64,000 nt of DNA from Flammeovirga aprica JL-4 (GTDB lineage Bacteria; Bacteroidota; Bacteroidia; Cytophagales; Flammeovirgaceae): NCBI RefSeq assembly GCF_012844305.1, contig NZ_JABANE010000003.1:1-64000 (forward strand). Reading direction: 5' to 3'. The notes under the pieces were generated by a model. That model was not told the DNA's origin and searched no databases. It saw only the letters and a program-made list of their open reading frames with translations. A program made the position numbers and the translations under genes. Below are positions 52,383 through 61,360 of the stretch, piece by piece (within the stretch, counting starts at the first letter, position 1; each line of letters opens with the position of its first letter).

Positions 52383-52785
52383 TCGGATTCCTTTTGATGT
52401 TCAACTGAACGCAATTCAGCCCCATCAAAAAAATCAAAGTATCAGAGTAAAAAAGGAAAGCTTAAATGTCCTTTACTCTGATACTTTTTTTATTTAAGTA
52501 CAAAGTCAAAAAAAAATTATAGTTAATACTAATTTATTTTTTGTGAGTACAACGCTAAAAAACGCATTAAAAGTGGTTCTATTGAAAGTTTTTTGAAGGA
52601 AGTAATCTCAAAATAATAAATAGAATTAGCATTAGATAATTTTGAATTTCTACTTAACAATAACTATTTCAAGTACAATTAGTTATCAATATGTATGACT
52701 TTAAATAAAAGATTTACTTCCCATTATATACTGAAAGGAAGAAATTTTAAGTTATAAAATTGAATCATTTATTATTTCTGTTTTC
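52383..52785. other. Intergenic region after tgt
   Basis: About 400 AT-rich bases. It holds the tgt terminator at 52436-52492. I see no gene, repeat or clear promoter in the rest. Confidence 0.5.
52436..52492 (+). terminator. Terminator of tgt
   Basis: AAAGTATCAGAGTAAA and TTTACTCTGATACTTT form a perfect 16-base stem followed by TTTTTTTAT. It is one of the strongest terminators in the window. Confidence 0.85.
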
Positions 52786-53355
52786 ATGAAAAGACTATTA
52801 TTAATAATACTAACTACTTGCTGTATAACTATTGCTTGTCAACCTTATAAAGAAGTTGTAATAGATCCCTTCAGACCAAAGTTTGTCACTTTTGATCAAA
52901 CAAGAATGTACTTTAAAAATGTGAGAGCGAGCTATTACAAAGAGGTTAATATTGCTCAACTTGATACTACTTCACAGATGAAAGTATTGCTTTATGATAA
53001 GGCAGTCGAAGATTCAACTCAAGCTATCATCAATCTTCATTTAGTTACTGTTGATCAAAAAGGCAACGCTTTTATTATGTTGGCCCCTAATGAGTTTTTC
53101 AAAGGGTATCAACTTTTCAAAGTACACTGGGTTGATCACGTCAATGGTTTAAAAGGGGAAATAAGGTACAAACAAGGGGGCATGCCCGATCAATTTTTAT
53201 TTACTACTGAAATCTATAACCTGCTTAACAAGGGGAATGTGACTTTTGAGATAGAATTTGGTAACAAAAGGGTTCCTTTTCTTGATACTGTAGAAGAAAA
53301 AAATGCATTCAGAATCACTATGATAGATTTTTACCGATTGGTGACACTATTATAA
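52786..53355 (+). CDS. Lipoprotein of unknown function
   Basis: A 189-residue lipoprotein with signal MKRLLLIILTTCCITIAC. The mature part is mixed alpha/beta with repeated charged residues (for example DQTRMYFKNVRASYYKE) and ends in a hydrophobic helix, DFYRLVTLL. No domain is recognised. It is not clearly linked with the methyltransferase 97 bases downstream. It is probably in the periplasm or at the outer membrane. The coding call rests on the good signal, length and lack of competing ORFs. Confidence 0.68.
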   Translation: MKRLLLIILTTCCITIACQPYKEVVIDPFRPKFVTFDQTRMYFKNVRASYYKEVNIAQLDTTSQMKVLLYDKAVEDSTQAIINLHLVTVDQKGNAFIMLAPNEFFKGYQLFKVHWVDHVNGLKGEIRYKQGGMPDQFLFTTEIYNLLNKGNVTFEIEFGNKRVPFLDTVEEKNAFRITMIDFYRLVTLL

Positions 53356-53451
53356 ATCACAGATATTAACACCTAACAATTGCCCATTCAAGAAAAATGT
53401 GGTTACTTGCATAAATTTTACACTTTAGTATTTTAACCATATTTTAAGGTC

Positions 53452-54201
53452 ATGTCTCATATCACATACGGGAGAACATTAGAAGTAACAAAAGATGCAA
53501 TGGGAGCGGCAATTGCTGCTTATGAAGAAGATAGAAATGAGGATTACTGTGTAAAAGTATATTCCGATTTTAGTGAACCTGATGACATTCCTGTACCTCT
53601 TTTATTCAGAGATGAAAAAGATATGCCGGAGATAGAAACACTAGCTTTGGATCACTGTAAAGGAAAGATTCTGGATGTTGGTGCCGGTGCTGGATCACAT
53701 GCTTTGGCCCTTCAGAAAAGAGGAAAAGACGTTACAGCAATGGACATTTCTTCCCTGGCAGTAGAAACCATGAATAAAAGAGGCGTTCAAAACGTAATTC
53801 AAGGCGATATCTACGCTTATGACGGTCCTAAATTCAACACCCTATTGATGTTGATGAATGGTATAGGCCTTGTAGGCACGCTAGATGGACTTGGAGAATT
53901 TTTAGTAAAAGCGAAAAACTTCATTCATAAGGACGGTCAGATCATTTTTGACTCTTCTGACATTATCCATCTTTTTGAAGACGAAGACGGTTCTTACCTT
54001 ATTGATCTTACGGCTGAATACTATGGTCAAATCCAATACTGGATGGAATTTGGCGACTTAAAAGGTGATAAATTCGACTGGCTTTATGTCAGCTACCCTG
54101 TACTAGAAGAGTATGCTGCAGTGGCCGGATACAAAGTCAATTTGATTCATGTTGGTGATTTAAACCACTACCTTGTTTCGTTAACTTTAATTAATGATTA
54201 A
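53452..54201 (+). CDS. Class I SAM-dependent methyltransferase
   Basis: A 249-residue methyltransferase with a Rossmann fold. Motif I is ILDVGAGAGSHALAL (near 75-89), the acid that binds ribose is in VTAMDIS near 98, and motif IV is in NTLLMLMNGIGLVG near 128. These bind S-adenosylmethionine. The N-terminal ~55 residues contain an acidic region. Substrate not shown; small-molecule methyltransferases of this type are common in Bacteroidota. It lies 100 bases before the DUF6909-like gene. No Cys-rich metal domain is present. Cytoplasmic. Confidence 0.88.
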   Translation: MSHITYGRTLEVTKDAMGAAIAAYEEDRNEDYCVKVYSDFSEPDDIPVPLLFRDEKDMPEIETLALDHCKGKILDVGAGAGSHALALQKRGKDVTAMDISSLAVETMNKRGVQNVIQGDIYAYDGPKFNTLLMLMNGIGLVGTLDGLGEFLVKAKNFIHKDGQIIFDSSDIIHLFEDEDGSYLIDLTAEYYGQIQYWMEFGDLKGDKFDWLYVSYPVLEEYAAVAGYKVNLIHVGDLNHYLVSLTLIND

Positions 54202-54300
54202 AACTGAACATTAAATACAGTATTAGAGTTCTAATACCATCGAAATAAGTAATTTACGCACACTAAATCAATTAATTAATTTCCAATTTAAATATAATAT

Positions 54301-55989
54301 ATGATAGAATTAACAAGAGCACAGGCGTCGAGAGCAGCAATTGAAAGAATGTATGTAGTAATGAGACACCTCTTTATCAGAGGGTATTACAAACCGGGGG
54401 GAGCATCGGGACATGCAATCATGCAAGATTTACTTATCCTTCAACCTGAAATTTACGGTTCCTTAGCTGATTCTCAAAAGGTCGACCTCAACGGACTTGT
54501 CTATGTTTTTGATCGTCTTCCTAAAGGAATTGAAGAAACACGATACATCAAGTTGACCTCAGAAGAAGGGTACGAAAAGTCTTCTTTCACTAAGATTATT
54601 CCTCAAGCAAGACGAAGAAATTGCTATCGTATTGACGAAGAACAGATGTTTATAGAAATCACTCGCGGTAGAAGTGAAATCTATGACATCCTTACGCACT
54701 TGACCTTTATTTATATTGAGGCTGAAAAAATCAAACAGCATGCTCAAGATAAAAAAGGCAATGCACTGAGAGAATGGGAACAGCTTGAAAAAATTGTAAC
54801 AGGCGAAGAGGCTTTGACCAAAGAAAATGAGGAAGTAGCCTTTACTTACCTTGCTACAATTTTAGGCAGAACTTATCAAGAAACAAGAGATGCTCACCAC
54901 AGATTTATCAAGCACTCTAAGAAAAATAACGGTTTATTCCATATTGTTTACTGGTTAGGAAAACTAGCTATCAATGAGGAATTGAAAAGCGAAGACCGTA
55001 TCATCAGTTTCAGTCCTACACTTCGCGAAAGAATAGGACATCACATTTATGGTGAAAGATGGGCCAATAAAATTAAGAGAACGCTTTTACATAACGGTCT
55101 TTTACAACGCCCGATCCACATCATCAGCTCCAATCTGCACAGTGTTATGAATAGCTTTTACGCTTGTGACGCATTGGGCAAAAAAGGAAAAAATACTGAC
55201 TTCCTTAACTTGATGGAAGAAGTAAGTCAAGGTGATAACGGACATCTGAGAGAGAAAATTTATCACTCTGCCATTGAAAAGGGAATGATTCAGGTGCAAG
55301 AAGAATCAGGCACCAACATTTCTGTGCAGATTTTTGATACTGCTAAGATCTTACCTGCATCTCTTCCATCCAACATCAAGATGCCAGAGACGCTGACAGA
55401 GGAAAACGCTCCTGTGATTGTGGTAATGGATTATGCTTTTGGAGAACAGGCGTTTGAAACGATGGACGAACTGTTAAAACCTTATGAGTCGGAGAACGAG
55501 CAGATCAACCTGGATATTCAAAGTATTTCGATTATGGGTAAAGCTGGAATTCTGAAAGGAGCCAAAGGGGATGTAATGACACCTACTGCTCACATTTTTG
55601 AAGGCACAGCAGATAACTACCCTGTAGAGAATGATCTTTCTCCAGAAGATTTCAAAGATATCAAGGACTTGAAATTTGTGGACGGCCCAATGGTAACTGT
55701 TTTAGGCACATCTTTACAGAACAAAGATATCCTCACTTACTTCAAAGACTCTTCTTGGGGAGTGATGGGACTTGAAATGGAAGGTGCTCACTATCAGAAA
55801 GCCATTCAGGGAGCTTCAAAAATTAGAAACAACATCAGTAAAGATGTAAAAGTACGCTACGCTTATTATGCTTCTGATAACCCGCTTATCACAGGAAGTA
55901 CATTGGCTAATGGTAGTTTAGGTCTAACAGGCGTAAAACCAACGTACTATATAACATTAAAAATATTAGAGAAAATATTCAACAGTTAA
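54301..55989 (+). CDS. DUF6909-like protein with phosphorylase-like C-terminus
   Basis: A 562-residue cytoplasmic protein of a type widespread in Bacteroidota, which I believe is DUF6909. The N-terminal ~330 residues are mostly helical (IERMYVVMRHLFIRGYYKPGG near residue 15). The C-terminal ~200 residues look like a nucleoside-phosphorylase fold: VVMDYAFGEQAFETM near 375, GKAGILKGAKGDVMTP near 413 and GVMGLEMEGAHYQKAI near 490, which is the place of the purine-binding MEGA motif. A nucleotide-sensing or salvage role is possible but unproven. It is monocistronic with a terminator. Confidence 0.75.
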   Translation: MIELTRAQASRAAIERMYVVMRHLFIRGYYKPGGASGHAIMQDLLILQPEIYGSLADSQKVDLNGLVYVFDRLPKGIEETRYIKLTSEEGYEKSSFTKIIPQARRRNCYRIDEEQMFIEITRGRSEIYDILTHLTFIYIEAEKIKQHAQDKKGNALREWEQLEKIVTGEEALTKENEEVAFTYLATILGRTYQETRDAHHRFIKHSKKNNGLFHIVYWLGKLAINEELKSEDRIISFSPTLRERIGHHIYGERWANKIKRTLLHNGLLQRPIHIISSNLHSVMNSFYACDALGKKGKNTDFLNLMEEVSQGDNGHLREKIYHSAIEKGMIQVQEESGTNISVQIFDTAKILPASLPSNIKMPETLTEENAPVIVVMDYAFGEQAFETMDELLKPYESENEQINLDIQSISIMGKAGILKGAKGDVMTPTAHIFEGTADNYPVENDLSPEDFKDIKDLKFVDGPMVTVLGTSLQNKDILTYFKDSSWGVMGLEMEGAHYQKAIQGASKIRNNISKDVKVRYAYYASDNPLITGSTLANGSLGLTGVKPTYYITLKILEKIFNS

Positions 55990-56053
55990 TCACTGGGATA
56001 TATTAGGCAGTTGATCATTTAAAATGCTCAATTCTCTAAATATTTTTATGGTC

Positions 56054-56098
56054 TTGCACAATGGGAGAAAAAATTTCTTTCATTGTGCAATTTTTTTT
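56054..56098 (+). terminator. Terminator of the DUF6909-like gene
   Basis: TTGCACAATG and CATTGTGCAA form a 10-base stem followed by TTTTTTTT, 64 bases past the stop codon. Confidence 0.8.
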
Positions 56099-56188
56099 CA
56101 TGATAATTTGTTTTGTACAAAGACAAAAATATCACAACTATTGAGCATAGAATTGCCTATTCCTGTAGAATTTTACAAAAACTGTATT

Positions 56189-56196
56189 TAACTTTG
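56189..56196 (+). promoter_or_regulatory. Putative -7 box for the gene at 56285
   Basis: TAACTTTG, 88 bases before the start codon, matches TAnnTTTG fully. No TTG is at the expected -33 distance. Confidence 0.4.
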
Positions 56197-56284
56197 CAAT
56201 GGATAGTCTTATTAAAACCAACAATAGTTTATATAATAGAATTTTAGCTTAACGTGGCGAACGTTAAATATAAATAAGATAGTT

Positions 56285-56539
56285 ATGAGCAAAGATAAAT
56301 CTACTCAAAATCAGGAAATTGACTGGGATGCTTTGGAAGCGGAAGACAAAGCCAATGAAGTTTCAGCAGAAGAGCAAGTGGATGTTGAGAAAATAGAAGA
56401 AGAGAAGAAACTGCTTTCAGAAGAAGAGAAATTCAGCCCTTACCCTGATGATTTCCTTGCTGATATCAATATTATCCGAAAAGAATACGATGAGGAGCAA
56501 AAAAATGGCGATTTTCAAGAAAACGACTTGGAAGAATAA
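56285..56539 (+). CDS. Small acidic protein, unknown function
   Basis: An 84-residue, very acidic cytoplasmic protein with many Glu/Asp/Lys (EEEKKLLSEEEKFSPYPDDF) and no Cys; much of it may be unfolded or a coiled coil. I recognise no family. It comes 131 bases before the large caspase-like gene, itself very acidic, on the same strand, so the two may be transcribed together and act as partners (inference). The good spacing from a TAACTTTG box, and codon use like its neighbours, support a real gene. Confidence 0.6.
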   Translation: MSKDKSTQNQEIDWDALEAEDKANEVSAEEQVDVEKIEEEKKLLSEEEKFSPYPDDFLADINIIRKEYDEEQKNGDFQENDLEE

Positions 56540-56670
56540 TAATTACTAACTTTCTTGTACAATAGAGATAGTAATATCACGTTATTTTTTTGAAGGCTTC
56601 CTTTTATCCTCAAGTCCATCTATTGGGAAGACTATTTTTATGTTGAAAAAACTTTCATTAATACTCTAAT

Positions 56671-59600
56671 ATGCCATTGATGTTTGATTCATCAAAATCC
56701 CGAGCTATACTCATAGGTATAGGTACCTTTTTAAAAGATGATGATCTTCATAGACGAGAGCATGTTTATAAAGATATCAGCTTATTAAGAGATACATTAA
56801 CCGATACTCAGATCCTTGGAATTCATGAGAAAAATATCATTTCTCTTGTTGACTCTGAAGGAAATACCATGATCAAAGAGCGTATTGCTGAAGTGGCTAA
56901 TGCTACTCAGGATACTTTGATCTTATTTTATTCAGGGTACTTGATTGAAAGAAAAGGAAAATTAATTATATCTTCTCCTCATACAACTATCAGTCAAAGT
57001 CACATTAACGGTATTCCGCTGAATGAAGTATTGGAGATTATCAGTGAGTCGGAAGCCAAACGTGTATTCTTGATATTGGACACAGATTACAGAAATGCCA
57101 AAAAAACTAACGACAAGCCTGAATCTAAATCTATTCAAGAACTTTTACCACAAGGCCCAAAGAAAACATATATCGTCTCAGAATTTGGAAAATCAAATTC
57201 TAATAAGACAATCGCTTCTGAATTAACCGATCTATTCCAGACTGGAATTGAGGAAGAAAGAGAAGTATTGACGCTGAATGACGTCAAAGAACATTTCAAT
57301 AAAGATAATGAACTTCGTCAGGTTTTATTCATCACTAATGAAGAAGACGATATTCCTATTTGTCTGAACAAAAGGTTCTCTAAAGCGAAAAAGCTGAGAA
57401 CTGAAATTGACGCAAAATTCGAAGAGAAAAATTTTGAGGAGGCTTTACCGCTTCTTAAAGAAGGAATTGAACTTTTCGAAAATGACGATGAGTTCAATAA
57501 TATGGCGACTTTTATAGAAACACTGCATCAAGCTGATCAGATGTTTGCCAATGAAAGTTATGACGCCGCCAAAAATAGATATCAAGCCGCTTACGAAATC
57601 ATCAATGAAGACACTGCCTTCAAAGGCATTATTAAGTCTTTAGAAAAGATAGCAACTATCCAATATGACAATGAAGATTTCGAAGCATCCAAAATAACTT
57701 ACACGGAGTTGTTGAAATATGATTCAAACAATGAGTTATACAATGACAAAGTAAAGTATTGTGACAACGAATTGAATTTCGCATCACATATTGATTTGGG
57801 CGACAAAGCGTATTTTGAAAATAAATTCACAATCGCCAAAGATCACTACAGCAAAGCACTAGATTTTAGAGAAGATGCTTTAGTCCTTAGAAGAAAGGAA
57901 GAATGTGATAAAATCTTGTCAAGAGAAGAGAAATTAAGACAAGAGATTAAAGCTGAATTGGAGGAAGAAATCAAGGCTAGCCTTGACAAGGAAGTAGAAG
58001 AGCAAATCAAAAACAAAGAGCTTGAGTTGAAAAAACAATTGAGAGCTCAACTTGAAGATGAACTTTCTTCTGAAATCCTACCTAAAGCTAAAGATGAAGT
58101 AACGCAAGAGCTGGAAACTACAATATGGAAGAAAACAGCTATTTGGAACAGTATTGAAGGATATCAATTTTATCTTTCCATGTTCCCTGAAGGGCACTTC
58201 ATCGCGAAAGCTAATCAGCGAATCGATCAAATTCACAAGAAAAAACTAGCACAGAAAATGGGAGAAATCTCTCCAATACCTGTTGCTAAAATCATAGATA
58301 AGAAAGAAGAGAAAATAGAGGAGATCAATATTGAAAGAGCACTTCTAATGGACCTGAGAATGGAACCAATTGAAGATATTCTGGCAAAAATTGAAGAATC
58401 TAGAGGACTGAAAGGAGAAGTATTGCTCTGGACGGATAATGAACGTATTCAACTTGAAAGAAATGAAGAGGAAAATGAATATGTTGCACCTCCTTCTCCA
58501 GCCATTACTGAACTAGACGAGGTAATGGATGAAGCTATCAGAGAAGTCGAAGAAGAGGATAATGTTTCTTTCCCTGCTGTTGAAGTGACAGAAGTGTCTT
58601 CAGATTCATTCTCAGTTGAAGAGGCGAAAGAATTATCAGAGACAGCAAAAGAAGTAAAGGAAGAAGAGGTAGTTCAAGATGCTATTATTGAAGAAGTTGT
58701 AGATCTTGCTGATACCAATTCAAATCCTGTTACTGCCACTTCAGCTCCTGAAAATAATTCAGCTTTAGAACAGTTGAGCGAAGAGGAATTGTGGATCCGC
58801 TCGGAACAATTGAATACAAAAGAAGGATATCTTGAGTATATCAATTACACAAAGACAGCAGATCAAATTGCTGAAGCGTATTATAGAATCAATAAAATTG
58901 ATCAAGGGGAAACACCTGAAGTTTCTGCCGTTGCTGCTTCAGCAAGCACTCCTATTATAGAAAATACAGTTGCTGAAGAGGAAGAGGTTGTTGAAACTCC
59001 TACACTTACTGAAATTTCTGAGGTGAATGAAATAGAGACTGAAGAAGTGCAAGAAATTGTAATGAATGAGGAGACACACACTGAAGAAGTTGAGGCAGAA
59101 ACTCCTGTAGTATCTAATTCAGTGTTTATCGATGGTATGGATGAAGAAACGCTTTGGAAAACTGCACTCTCTATCAACACTATTGATTCTTATAAAGAGT
59201 ATTTGAACCGCACAGAAGCTAATAGTTACCTAGCTGATGCGTATTCTAATATAAATACAATTCAAAACGGTGAAGTTGTTGATACTTCAACTGCGGACAC
59301 AGAAGAGCAAATTGAATTCACTCCTACTTTTGAAACAATTGAGTTTGGAGATACAGAGGAAAGCACAACTCCAGAAAATGAAATTACTTCTTTTGAACTA
59401 GAAGATATTCCTGAGGTTGCTTCAAATGATCTTCAAAATGAAATTGATCAAATTATCGGTGAAGATGCTTCTCCATCCAATAATGTTGAGATCAATGATA
59501 CACCTGCACCTGACGAGTCTACTTCAACGGAAGAAGAAGTTGAAGTGAACTTAGAAACAGAAGCAGAAGTGGAAGTGGAAACTGCACCTATCGTTGAAGA

Positions 59601-59955
59601 GGTTCCTGAGCCTGAGGTAAAAGTAGAAGTTCCTACTGCTACTGATCAGACTCCTACTGATGAAGAAATCTTTGAATTAAACGAAGACGAAGAAGATCTT
59701 TGGAAAAACACTTGCGAAGAGAACACACTTGGAGCTTATTTTAATTATCTGAACCTTACTACACAGAAAAAATACTGGAAGGAAGCAAAAGATAAAATAA
59801 GTGCTCTTAAAAATGATTCTCAAGCTAAGGAAGAGGAAGATTGGAAGCGTGCTCAAGAAATTGATACTATTGAAGGGTATAAAACCTACATTCGAAAATA
59901 TCCGTTGGGTAACTACTATGCTGCCGCAATGATGCGACTTGGAAAGCTTGAATAA
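56671..59955 (+). CDS. Large caspase-like (catalytically degenerate) TPR protein
   Basis: A 1094-residue protein with no signal peptide. Residues ~1-185 match the caspase (peptidase C14) p20 fold: AILIGIGTF at the start, LILFYSGYL near 85-93 and RVFLILDTDYRN near 130-140. The usual SGHG and DxCHSG motifs are changed, so catalytic His and Cys are both missing. Residues ~230-430 look like TPR helices, then a coiled coil (~420-475). Five segments with the pattern W..(N/D)TIEGY..YL..(YPxG..A) lie near 483, 705, 827, 1009 and 1056, separated by acidic low-complexity linkers. A scaffold or sensor role is likely. Confidence 0.75.
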   Translation: MPLMFDSSKSRAILIGIGTFLKDDDLHRREHVYKDISLLRDTLTDTQILGIHEKNIISLVDSEGNTMIKERIAEVANATQDTLILFYSGYLIERKGKLIISSPHTTISQSHINGIPLNEVLEIISESEAKRVFLILDTDYRNAKKTNDKPESKSIQELLPQGPKKTYIVSEFGKSNSNKTIASELTDLFQTGIEEEREVLTLNDVKEHFNKDNELRQVLFITNEEDDIPICLNKRFSKAKKLRTEIDAKFEEKNFEEALPLLKEGIELFENDDEFNNMATFIETLHQADQMFANESYDAAKNRYQAAYEIINEDTAFKGIIKSLEKIATIQYDNEDFEASKITYTELLKYDSNNELYNDKVKYCDNELNFASHIDLGDKAYFENKFTIAKDHYSKALDFREDALVLRRKEECDKILSREEKLRQEIKAELEEEIKASLDKEVEEQIKNKELELKKQLRAQLEDELSSEILPKAKDEVTQELETTIWKKTAIWNSIEGYQFYLSMFPEGHFIAKANQRIDQIHKKKLAQKMGEISPIPVAKIIDKKEEKIEEINIERALLMDLRMEPIEDILAKIEESRGLKGEVLLWTDNERIQLERNEEENEYVAPPSPAITELDEVMDEAIREVEEEDNVSFPAVEVTEVSSDSFSVEEAKELSETAKEVKEEEVVQDAIIEEVVDLADTNSNPVTATSAPENNSALEQLSEEELWIRSEQLNTKEGYLEYINYTKTADQIAEAYYRINKIDQGETPEVSAVAASASTPIIENTVAEEEEVVETPTLTEISEVNEIETEEVQEIVMNEETHTEEVEAETPVVSNSVFIDGMDEETLWKTALSINTIDSYKEYLNRTEANSYLADAYSNINTIQNGEVVDTSTADTEEQIEFTPTFETIEFGDTEESTTPENEITSFELEDIPEVASNDLQNEIDQIIGEDASPSNNVEINDTPAPDESTSTEEEVEVNLETEAEVEVETAPIVEEVPEPEVKVEVPTATDQTPTDEEIFELNEDEEDLWKNTCEENTLGAYFNYLNLTTQKKYWKEAKDKISALKNDSQAKEEEDWKRAQEIDTIEGYKTYIRKYPLGNYYAAAMMRLGKLE

Positions 59956-59987
59956 AAGTAATCCAAGAACATAATATTGAATATAAC

Positions 59988-60024
59988 AGGCCTTGTTTCT
60001 ATGGAAGCAAGGCCTTACTTTTTG
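59988..60024 (+). terminator. Terminator of the caspase-like gene
   Basis: AGGCCTTG and CAAGGCCT form the stem, followed by TACTTTTTGTT. Confidence 0.72.
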
Positions 60025-60190
60025 TTAAAAGATATAAGTTTGTTTAAAGTATAAATATGTTGACCCCGATCATTGTATATTAGTAAATATTTACGAAAAT
60101 TATGTAAACAGAATCACTCTTAAACGTATATATTAATAAGAGGAAGTGAAACTGAATTAACTTATATATTAGAACTAAAAAATTAATATT

Positions 60191-61114
60191 ATGGGGTTAC
60201 TAAATAGAATATTCGTAGCATTAGATGCTTCAAGAAAAGATGTACCTTTATTAAAACATGCCAATAAATATATCAACAATTCTGGAGCAGACAAGGTGTA
60301 TTTCGTTCATGTACAGGAGTCATTAGATCTACCAGATGAGGTAACAAAAAAATATCCTGATATGCTTAGCCCGTTGGACGAATCGATCAGAGCTAGCATG
60401 AACTCTCTTATCCATGAACATATTCCTAACATAGATAACATCAATCATGAGTTGCTGATTGAAGAGGGGGTCCCTGCTGAGACAATCATTAAACTTGTGA
60501 AAAGAAAGCAATCTGATATTGTGATTTTGGGTAAAAACAGTCAAGGTAAAGGAACAGGCTCAGTAGCAAGGAAAATTGCAAGTTTTGCACCATGTTCTGT
60601 CCTTTTTGCTCCCGAATTATTGCAATACGAAAAAGAGCCTAAAGCACTTATCCCTATTAATTTCTCAGAAACAAGTAAAGATGCTCTGCAACAAGTAGAA
60701 GAAATTGCCAGCCACATTCATGATCTTAAATCAATGGCAGTCAATTGCTTCCGTATTCCAAACGGTTATAGCACAACGGGCAAATCTTATGAGGAAATGG
60801 TAGAGATATTGGAAGGCGTTTCTCAGAAAAAGTTAGATCACTTTGTAAAAAGTGCTATCGATGATCATAACATCATGACAAAGCCCGTACTCATTGGAGA
60901 GGATGAAACTATTGCTGACGGCATCTATAAAACAGCTAAAAGCGAGAATGTGGATATGATCATCATTGGTTCAAAAAGCAGAACATTTATGGCCTCAATG
61001 GTACTGGGTAGTACTGCCGAAAAACTGCTGCTTTCAGACATCAATATTCCTATCCTTATTTATAAAAATAAAAATCAAACACTAGATATTTTCAATTTCT
61101 TTGATAGAATTTAA
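60191..61114 (+). CDS. Universal stress protein, tandem domain
   Basis: A 307-residue protein of two UspA domains (about 1-140 and 150-300), both with an alpha/beta ATP-binding fold. The second domain has the canonical loop GSKSRTFMASMVLGSTAEKL near 262; the first has GKNSQGKGTGSVARKI near 115, less regular. UspA proteins act in stress survival, often binding ATP or forming dimers. It lies 247 bases upstream of an AspT/YidE-type transporter with TrkA-C domains. The two are separated by a terminator, so they are not an operon. Cytoplasmic. Confidence 0.92.
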   Translation: MGLLNRIFVALDASRKDVPLLKHANKYINNSGADKVYFVHVQESLDLPDEVTKKYPDMLSPLDESIRASMNSLIHEHIPNIDNINHELLIEEGVPAETIIKLVKRKQSDIVILGKNSQGKGTGSVARKIASFAPCSVLFAPELLQYEKEPKALIPINFSETSKDALQQVEEIASHIHDLKSMAVNCFRIPNGYSTTGKSYEEMVEILEGVSQKKLDHFVKSAIDDHNIMTKPVLIGEDETIADGIYKTAKSENVDMIIIGSKSRTFMASMVLGSTAEKLLLSDINIPILIYKNKNQTLDIFNFFDRI

Positions 61115-61144
61115 TTAAACAATATTTATTATTACAAATCTTCT

Positions 61145-61182
61145 AAAGGTGGGCAGTTTAATGAAACTACTCACCTTTTTTA
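61145..61182 (+). terminator. Terminator of the universal stress gene
   Basis: AAAGGTG-GGCAGTTT pairs with AAACTA-CTCACCTTT with an inner bulge, followed by TTTTTTATT. Confidence 0.7.
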
Positions 61183-61360
61183 TTCACTCATCACTCGGAG
61201 TATTTTTTACACTTCTATAAACTAACACATTTCCTAAAAAAAAGGATGAAAAAGATCATCATAATTATAGAAATCTAAATAGTAACTTTATAGTAAAAAT
61301 ACTGTTCTTTTGTAGTATCAAATTATTCATTATCTCACACACAAAACATTCTTTCATAAT

